Positions 44,557-50,610 of a stretch of DNA of 50,610 bases are shown here, piece by piece. Position numbers and translations under genes: made by a program. Source of the stretch: an uncultured Caryophanales bacterium. Lineage in GTDB: Bacteria > Bacillota_I > Bacilli_A > RF39 > UBA660. Every line of letters begins with the position of its first letter. Position 1 is the first letter of the stretch. Where the stretch lies: positions 1-50,610 of the forward strand of contig CAMOQR010000007.1 of NCBI GenBank assembly GCA_946623125.1, read 5' to 3'. The notes beneath the pieces are model-generated. The model had not been told where the DNA came from and did no database searches. It saw nothing but the letters and a program-made list of their open reading frames with translations.

Positions 44557-46080
44557 ATGAAAAAATCTCAAAGAAAAATTGGAGCAATTCTTTCTTATAT
44601 TTCAATTATTTCTAGTACTCTAGTCCAGTTATTATATACACCATTGTTAATATCAAAATTAGGTCAAAGTGAGTATGGATTATATTCTCTTGTTAATAGT
44701 ATTATTGGATATTTAACTGTTCTTGATTTAGGATTTGGTAATGCAATAATAGTGTACACTGCTAAATATAGAGCAAAAGGACAGTTTCTTGAAGAAAAAA
44801 AATTGCATGGGATGTTTAATTTGATATTTAAAATTATAGGAATTATAGCTGCTATTTTAAGTTTAATTTTGTATTTTAATGTTGGTACAATATTTGGTAA
44901 AACAATGACAAGGATTGAATTGCATAAAATAAGTATAATGATGTTAATACTATCGTTCAATTTATTTATTACATTTTCTTTTGCTATGTACAATTCAATT
45001 ATCACAGCATATGAAAGATTTACTTTCCAAAAGATTGTTGCGATAATTCATACATTATTAAAACCATTATTGATGATTCCATTATTATTTCTAGGCTATA
45101 AATCGATATCACTTTGTATTATTATTACTGTTACCAACATTATTACAGTATTATCAAACTATATTTACTGCAAAAAAATACTAAATATTAGTACAAGGTT
45201 TATGGGATTCGATAAAAAACTGTTTAGTACTATATTTGGATATTCCATATGGGTTTTTATAGGTATAATTGTGAATAAAATTAATTGGTCAGTAGATAAT
45301 TTTGTATTAGGAGCTGTATCTGGTACAATTGCAGTTTCTGTATATTCTATTGCAGCAACATTAAATCAATTATTCTTAAATCTTTCTAATGCAATTAGTG
45401 GGATTTTGTTACCAAAAATGTCAAAATTGATAGCCAAAAATGTTTCTTCTGAAGAATTAACAAATGAAATGATTAAGGTTGGTAGAATTCAAAACTATAT
45501 GATCTTTCTTATGGGTAGTGGTTTAGTATTATTTGGTAAAAACTTTATAATTATGTGGGCTGGAAAGAATTTTACTGATTCATATTATGTAGCATTATTG
45601 TTAATAATACCTGTATGTTTTCCACTTATTCAAAATTTGGGTTTAAGTATAATGCAGGCTATGAATAAGTATAGATTTAAATCTCTTTCTACTGCTGCTA
45701 TGTCAATCGTTAATGTGATTATTAGTATATATTTTGCTAAAAAGTGGGGTGCAATTGGTGCAGCTCTAGGAACTTGTATTGCTTTAATAGTATGCAATAT
45801 TATTATAATTAATATTTATTACTATAAAGTAATAAAATTAGATATCATAAAATTTTGGAAAAGTATTATTGGACAAGTTTTACCGTTTTCAATTCCTATT
45901 TTAATTATTGTTTTAATTATGCATTTTACAAATTTGACAGGTATTGTTAATTTTATAGTATATGGCGGAAGTTACACTTTTATGTACTGTTTAATAGCTT
46001 ATTATTTAACTATGAACGATTATGAAAAAAATATAGTAAATAGCTTATTAATAAAACTACATTTAAAGAAGGTGAAATAG
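44557..46080 (+). CDS. Polysaccharide flippase (Wzx/RfbX, MOP superfamily)
   Basis: KIGAILSYISIISSTLVQLLYTPLLISKLGQSEYGLYSLVNSIIGYLTVLDLGFGNAIIVYTAKYRA; ~12-14 TM. ATG 44557 with AGGAGGTG upstream preferred over 44497. Confidence 0.92.
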   Translation: MKKSQRKIGAILSYISIISSTLVQLLYTPLLISKLGQSEYGLYSLVNSIIGYLTVLDLGFGNAIIVYTAKYRAKGQFLEEKKLHGMFNLIFKIIGIIAAILSLILYFNVGTIFGKTMTRIELHKISIMMLILSFNLFITFSFAMYNSIITAYERFTFQKIVAIIHTLLKPLLMIPLLFLGYKSISLCIIITVTNIITVLSNYIYCKKILNISTRFMGFDKKLFSTIFGYSIWVFIGIIVNKINWSVDNFVLGAVSGTIAVSVYSIAATLNQLFLNLSNAISGILLPKMSKLIAKNVSSEELTNEMIKVGRIQNYMIFLMGSGLVLFGKNFIIMWAGKNFTDSYYVALLLIIPVCFPLIQNLGLSIMQAMNKYRFKSLSTAAMSIVNVIISIYFAKKWGAIGAALGTCIALIVCNIIIINIYYYKVIKLDIIKFWKSIIGQVLPFSIPILIIVLIMHFTNLTGIVNFIVYGGSYTFMYCLIAYYLTMNDYEKNIVNSLLIKLHLKKVK

Positions 46081-47235
46081 ATGGATATTATATGTGATAG
46101 AACCAAATGTTGCGGTTGCCATGCTTGTTATAATATATGCCCTAAGAATGCTGTTGAAATGATAACTGATGAAAAGGGATTTAAATATCCGGTTATTAAT
46201 CAAAAAAAATGTATCAATTGTGGATTATGTGTAAAAGTATGTCCTATCCTAAAAAATAACGTAAATAAATATCAAAAAAAGGTTTACGCAATTTACAATA
46301 AAAATGAAGAAGAAAGATTGAATAGTTCTTCAGGTGGTCTTTTTATTCTTTTGGCAAAAGCGATTTTAAATATGAATGGTGTTGTTTTTGGAGCATCATT
46401 TGATAAAGATTTTTGCGTATTTCATTCTTATGTAGAAGATGAAAATGAAATCATAAGACTTCAAGGTTCTAAATATGTACAAAGCACTATAGGTGATACT
46501 TATAAAAAGGTTAAAGAGTTTTTGGAAAAAGATATATATGTATTATTTACTGGAACATCATGTCAAATCGAAGGATTAAAATCATTTTTAATTAAAGATT
46601 ATGATAAATTATATACTCAAGATTTAATCTGTCATGGTGTTCCTTCACCAAAGGTTTGGCAGAAGTATTTAGATTATCAAAAAAAGATTTATAAGAATAA
46701 TGATATTAAAAACATATCTTTTAGAAATAAGGCTCATTCTTGGTCATTATTCTCTACTAGAATTGATTTTAATGGTAAAGTCTATAGTAAGACTCACGAT
46801 AAGGATTTATTTATGCAGGCTTTTCTGAGTAATACTTGTTTAAGAGAGTCTTGTTATAATTGCCATTTTAAGAATGATTATAGGAATTCTGATATTACGT
46901 TGGCCGACTTCTGGGGTGTATCCAAAGTTCATCCTAATATGAATGATGAAAAAGGAACTTCTTTAGTTATTATTAATTCTAGAAAGGGCCAAGAATTATT
47001 TGATTTAATAAAGACAGAATGCAAATATGAAGTATCATATGAAGATATTATTTATTTATATAATCCAGCATATATTAGAAGTGCTATTAAGGATAAAAAA
47101 TATGATGCTTTTTATGAAAATATCGATAAAATGGAATTTGATATTTTGGTTAAAAAATATGTAAGTCATATAAGTATTTTTAAAAAGTTAATTAGGAAAA
47201 CTAGAAATATAATAAAGAAAGTATTAGATAAATAG
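46081..47235 (+). CDS. Coenzyme F420 hydrogenase/dehydrogenase beta-subunit-like iron-sulfur protein (stand-alone)
   Basis: CCGCHACYNICPKNAVEM, CINCGLCVKVCPIL, SSGGLFILLAKAIL, FTGTSCQIEGLKSFL, CHGVPSPKVWQKYLDY, CYNCHFKNDYRNSDITLADFWG. Confidence 0.9.
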   Translation: MDIICDRTKCCGCHACYNICPKNAVEMITDEKGFKYPVINQKKCINCGLCVKVCPILKNNVNKYQKKVYAIYNKNEEERLNSSSGGLFILLAKAILNMNGVVFGASFDKDFCVFHSYVEDENEIIRLQGSKYVQSTIGDTYKKVKEFLEKDIYVLFTGTSCQIEGLKSFLIKDYDKLYTQDLICHGVPSPKVWQKYLDYQKKIYKNNDIKNISFRNKAHSWSLFSTRIDFNGKVYSKTHDKDLFMQAFLSNTCLRESCYNCHFKNDYRNSDITLADFWGVSKVHPNMNDEKGTSLVIINSRKGQELFDLIKTECKYEVSYEDIIYLYNPAYIRSAIKDKKYDAFYENIDKMEFDILVKKYVSHISIFKKLIRKTRNIIKKVLDK

Positions 47236-47281
47236 ATATTGCGTTTTAAATACTCATTATTATTTGATTTTTTGAATAAAG

Positions 47282-47316
47282 AAAAAAGTCAATGCTATAT
47301 GCATCGACTTTTTTAA
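47282..47316. terminator. Bidirectional terminator between convergent genes
   Basis: AAAAAAGTCAATGC TATAT GCATCGACTTTTTT. Confidence 0.75.
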
Positions 47317-47328
47317 TTTTCATTTTTT

Positions 47329-50229
47329 TTATAATTTGCATACTCCTGATTTGAATTGATATATATTATTATTGTAATAATATGGTCCATTAAATTGAAC
47401 ATCTTTTTGACCATCTTTGAAATAAACTACATATTTATCTACGATATCAACACCGTTAAAGTTTGTATTAATAATTCCATCGTTTAATACATAACTAGTT
47501 CCTAGTGATTTAATATACTTTGCACCAGTATAGTATGAAACTCCTTTTTCGAATATTCTTTGTTCTTCATTATCATTTTTGATTCCATTAACTGTAGTAT
47601 CTTTTTCACCATTTGTGAAATATACTGTATATTTACCAACTTTTTTCATACCAGTGAATGTAGTATCTACAACGCCATTTTTAAATACGTAACTTGTTTG
47701 TGCTGTACTAACATATTTTGCACCAGTATAGTTAGATGCGATACCTTTGTTAAATAAGTATGTATTATTTTTATATTCATTAACTCCATTATAATTTATA
47801 TCTTTTTCTCCATTAGTGAAGTAAACCGTATATTTATCAACTTTATCTATACCAGTAAAATCTGTATTTATAATTCCATTATTTAATACAAAACTAGTTC
47901 CTATTTTTTTCATGTATTTTGCACCAGTATAGTAAGCAACTCCATCCTCAAAAGCATATTTATTATTATTATGAGTAATTATTTCATTTTTGCTTGTATC
48001 TTTTTCACCATTTGTGAAGTAAACATTACGTCCATCAACTATAGCAATACCATTAAAATTAGTATCTACTATACCATTTTCAAATACATAACTTGTTTTA
48101 TCATCTTTTACATATTTTGCACCAGTATAGTTAGATAAAACACCTTTATTAAATAGATATTTATTTCCATCTATTTCTTTCGTACCATTAATAGTTACAT
48201 CCTTTTCACCATTTGTGAAATATACTGTATATTTATCAACTTTATCAGTACCTGTAAATTCTTTATTAACAATACCATTTTTAAATTCATAACTTGTTCC
48301 AGCTGATTTTACATATAGAGCACCAGTATATCCTACAGGAGCACCATTTTCATAAAGGTAAGTGTTTCCTTCTTCTTCAACAACTGTAAGGTTTGTTTTA
48401 TCAAGTTTTCTTACTTCATATAAGTTATTAATAGTTGCAACTGCATATCCATTTTCTAGATAATCTGCATCCATCTTAGTAGTATATAATCCACCAGTAA
48501 TATTAAGTTCATCTGCTAATCCTTCTTCAATTGCAAATGTTCCAATATGTTTAATATTTTGAATGTCTAATGATGAGTTGACATCACCAGTTTTTGCATA
48601 ACCACTTGGAACCCACCAGTCTAATTCAATTTTTCCTGATATTGTTCCAGTTGTATCTACTTCAATTTGAGTTCCATCTGCATAGTATGCTGGAGCCCAG
48701 CACATATCGAATGCAGTATTTCCTTCTGTTACATACATGCTTGTTGATCCATTAATAAGTACATGACCATTATTAGAACTTAATGCGTATGAAACATTGC
48801 TGTTTTCTCTACCATCTAAAACCATATCTGTTAAAGTTAGGTTAGAGTAGTTTTGAATGATCATAAGTCCACCAGTATTTTTAATTGTACCATTTTTCAT
48901 TACAATTGTTGAATCTTTTAATAATTGGAAAGATTGATTCTTTGTACCAGTAGATCCAGCATAATTTCCAGTAACATTATAAGTGTGTCCACCAAAATCA
49001 ATAGTGATATTTCTTCCAGATGGAATAATAATACCACTTGCATTTAAATCATCAGATAATACTTCAATAGTAGTTTGAGTACCATCAGTTATACTATTAA
49101 CAGCATCACTTAATGTTGCATAATAAGTATCACCAATTTTTGCTTTTCCTTCTACAATTGTATAGGTATCTGTACCTGTAACAACATATCCTTCTGGTAA
49201 ATTTGATATATTAGGCATAGAAGAAAATTCTCCACCAGTGATATTAAGCTCATCTGCTAAACCTTCTTCAATTGCAAATGTTCCAATATGTTTAATATTT
49301 TGAATGTTTAATGATGAGTTAACATCACCAGTTTTTACATAACCACTTGGAACCCACCAGTCTAATTCAATTTTTCCTGAAATAGTTCCGGTTGTATCTA
49401 CAACGATTTGAGTTCCATTTGCATAGTATGCTGGAGCCCAGCACATATCGAATGCAGTATTTCCTTCTGTTACATACATGCTTGTTGATCCATTAATAAG
49501 TACATGACCATTATTAGAACTTAATGCGTATGAAACATTGCTGTTTTCTCTACCATCTAAAACCATATCTGTTAAAGTTAGGTTAGAGTAGTTTTGAATG
49601 ATCATAAGTCCACCAGTATTTTTAATTGTACCATTTTTCATTACAATTGTTGAATCTTTTAATAATTGGAAAGATTGATTCTTTGTACCAGTAGATCCAG
49701 CATAATTTCCAGTAACATTATAAGTGTGTCCACCAAAATCAATAGTGATATTTCTTCCAGATGGAATAATAATACCACTTGCGTTTAAATCATCAGATAA
49801 TACCTCAATAGTAGTTTGAGTACCATCAGTTATACTATTAACTGCATCACTTAATGTAGCATAATATGTATCACCAATTTTTGCTTTTCCTTCATTTACA
49901 GTAGGTGTACTTTCGTTCCTATCTGTTGTTTCTTCTTCATTAGATGTTGTATTTTCTTCAGGAGTAGCTGGGGTTGTTACTTCTGGAGTTTGATTTTCTT
50001 CAGTTTGTTTTTCTTCATCATTTTCATCTGTTTGAGTTTCCTCTGAATCTTTATTTTGACTATTATCATTTTGAATTTCTTCTACTTCATTAGCAGGAGT
50101 TTCAACTATTGTTTCATCATTTGTATTATTTTCTGCATTAACATTTGGTATGTATACTGAAAAAACCATAATTGCTAATGATAAAAACATCAAAACATTA
50201 GATAATTTTGAAATTTTTGTTTTTTTCAT
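47329..50229 (-). CDS. Large secreted repetitive surface protein: acidic linker, two near-identical beta-helix-like repeats, five C-terminal ~65-aa YTGAKY repeats
   Basis: Signal peptide MKKTKISKLSNVLMFLSLAIMVFSVYIPNVNAE; E/T/N-rich linker; duplicated EGKAKIGDTYYATLSDAVNSITDG...ELNITGG; repeated YTGAKYVKxxxTSYVFxNGIVDTxFxGxxxVxxYTVYFTNGEKD. Confidence 0.9.
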   Translation of the reverse strand: MKKTKISKLSNVLMFLSLAIMVFSVYIPNVNAENNTNDETIVETPANEVEEIQNDNSQNKDSEETQTDENDEEKQTEENQTPEVTTPATPEENTTSNEEETTDRNESTPTVNEGKAKIGDTYYATLSDAVNSITDGTQTTIEVLSDDLNASGIIIPSGRNITIDFGGHTYNVTGNYAGSTGTKNQSFQLLKDSTIVMKNGTIKNTGGLMIIQNYSNLTLTDMVLDGRENSNVSYALSSNNGHVLINGSTSMYVTEGNTAFDMCWAPAYYANGTQIVVDTTGTISGKIELDWWVPSGYVKTGDVNSSLNIQNIKHIGTFAIEEGLADELNITGGEFSSMPNISNLPEGYVVTGTDTYTIVEGKAKIGDTYYATLSDAVNSITDGTQTTIEVLSDDLNASGIIIPSGRNITIDFGGHTYNVTGNYAGSTGTKNQSFQLLKDSTIVMKNGTIKNTGGLMIIQNYSNLTLTDMVLDGRENSNVSYALSSNNGHVLINGSTSMYVTEGNTAFDMCWAPAYYADGTQIEVDTTGTISGKIELDWWVPSGYAKTGDVNSSLDIQNIKHIGTFAIEEGLADELNITGGLYTTKMDADYLENGYAVATINNLYEVRKLDKTNLTVVEEEGNTYLYENGAPVGYTGALYVKSAGTSYEFKNGIVNKEFTGTDKVDKYTVYFTNGEKDVTINGTKEIDGNKYLFNKGVLSNYTGAKYVKDDKTSYVFENGIVDTNFNGIAIVDGRNVYFTNGEKDTSKNEIITHNNNKYAFEDGVAYYTGAKYMKKIGTSFVLNNGIINTDFTGIDKVDKYTVYFTNGEKDINYNGVNEYKNNTYLFNKGIASNYTGAKYVSTAQTSYVFKNGVVDTTFTGMKKVGKYTVYFTNGEKDTTVNGIKNDNEEQRIFEKGVSYYTGAKYIKSLGTSYVLNDGIINTNFNGVDIVDKYVVYFKDGQKDVQFNGPYYYNNNIYQFKSGVCKL
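47344..48340 (-). repeat. Five tandem ~65-aa C-terminal repeats (YTGA[KL]Y...YFTNGEKD)
   Basis: YTGALYVKSAGTSYEF, YTGAKYVKDDKTSYVF, YTGAKYMKKIGTSFVL, YTGAKYVSTAQTSYVF, YTGAKYIKSLGTSYVL. Confidence 0.85.
48491..49152 (-). repeat. Long direct repeat copy B (period 741 bp with copy A)
   Basis: Near-identical to 49232-49893; same start/stop words (ccaccagt.atattaag ... ttgcttttccttc) offset by 741 bp. Confidence 0.88.
49232..49893 (-). repeat. Long direct repeat copy A
   Basis: See copy B. Confidence 0.88.
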
Positions 50230-50414
50230 ATTTTTTTCCTTTCTTTAAATAATATTTATAAATTTTTATTAGTTATCTTTTTTTTCATCACCTTCTTTTC
50301 CCTATTTGTAAATTATAATAGCAAAGATATTTTCAATTATCAAGTAATTTTTCTTGGGTAATAATTATAAAGTAGATGTATTAATTATAAAAAAAGGTAG
50401 TAGAAGGTGATTAA

Positions 50415-50610
50415 TTGACTAATATTAATATAAAAGATAGGAAGAGTGTAAAGATATTATTTATAGATGATGGTGGTTTTGATATTGAACCTTTAAAACA
50501 ACTTGGATATATTGATAATGCTGTTAAATATGCTCCTACGAAATCAGAAATTGTCTTTTATTATAAAAATTGGAATGATAAATTAATTGTTTATGTTGAA
50601 AATATTGGCC
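50415..50610 (+). CDS. 3'-truncated CDS of unknown function
   Basis: TTG start after AAGGTG; open to window end: MTNINIKDRKSVKILFIDDGGFDIEPLKQLGYIDNAVKYAPTKSEIVFYYKNWNDKLIVYVENIG. Confidence 0.55.
   Translation, partial: MTNINIKDRKSVKILFIDDGGFDIEPLKQLGYIDNAVKYAPTKSEIVFYYKNWNDKLIVYVENIG

Noticed and set aside
1-50610. CRISPR arrays, transposons, integrases, tRNA/rRNA genes
   Set aside because: No short regularly spaced repeats with unique spacers, no recognisable transposase/integrase motifs and no cloverleaf or rRNA-like GC-rich segments seen; long repeats are all intragenic coding repeats.

Overview
AT-rich, low-GC Firmicutes-like window, plausibly from an uncultured gut Bacilli/Mollicutes-related lineage (lineage is inference). 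It falls into three blocks. (1) 1-28.6 kb is rich in cell-surface genes: a tandem array of four paralogous secreted beta-helix/Big-like proteins ending in NPVTG sorting-signal-like C-termini (first truncated by the window edge), ftsW/rodA, a two-domain polysaccharide deacetylase, a papain-like protease with Big2 and dockerin modules, two flavoproteins, a DUF285/BspA protein with an internal membrane hairpin, an LTA-synthase-like sulfatase, a YugP-type metalloprotease, a MYG1-family protein, the yceD-rpmF pair, and a 1.9-kaa prepilin-like protein with a thrombospondin-type-1-like module. (2) 29.5-35.4 kb encodes an AddB-like/AddA recombination nuclease pair and a GNAT acetyltransferase. (3) 35.6-47.2 kb is an exopolysaccharide/cell-surface glycan cluster with priming sugar transferase, glycosyltransferases, putative polymerase, flippase, glycerophosphotransferase, pyruvyl transferases and F420-hydrogenase-beta-like proteins. 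It is followed by a convergent gene for a large repetitive secreted protein and by the start of one more gene at the edge. Main items for follow-up: a ribosomal protein L32 with an L27/Prp-type cleavable N-terminal extension ([15 protein letters not shown]), the giant pilin-like protein with a TSP1-like domain, the NPVTG surface-protein array with recent gene conversion, a possible switchable leader in front of a glycosyltransferase, and a pyruvyl-transferase/F420-beta fusion coexisting with separate copies. No tRNA, rRNA, CRISPR array, transposase or phage module was recognised.
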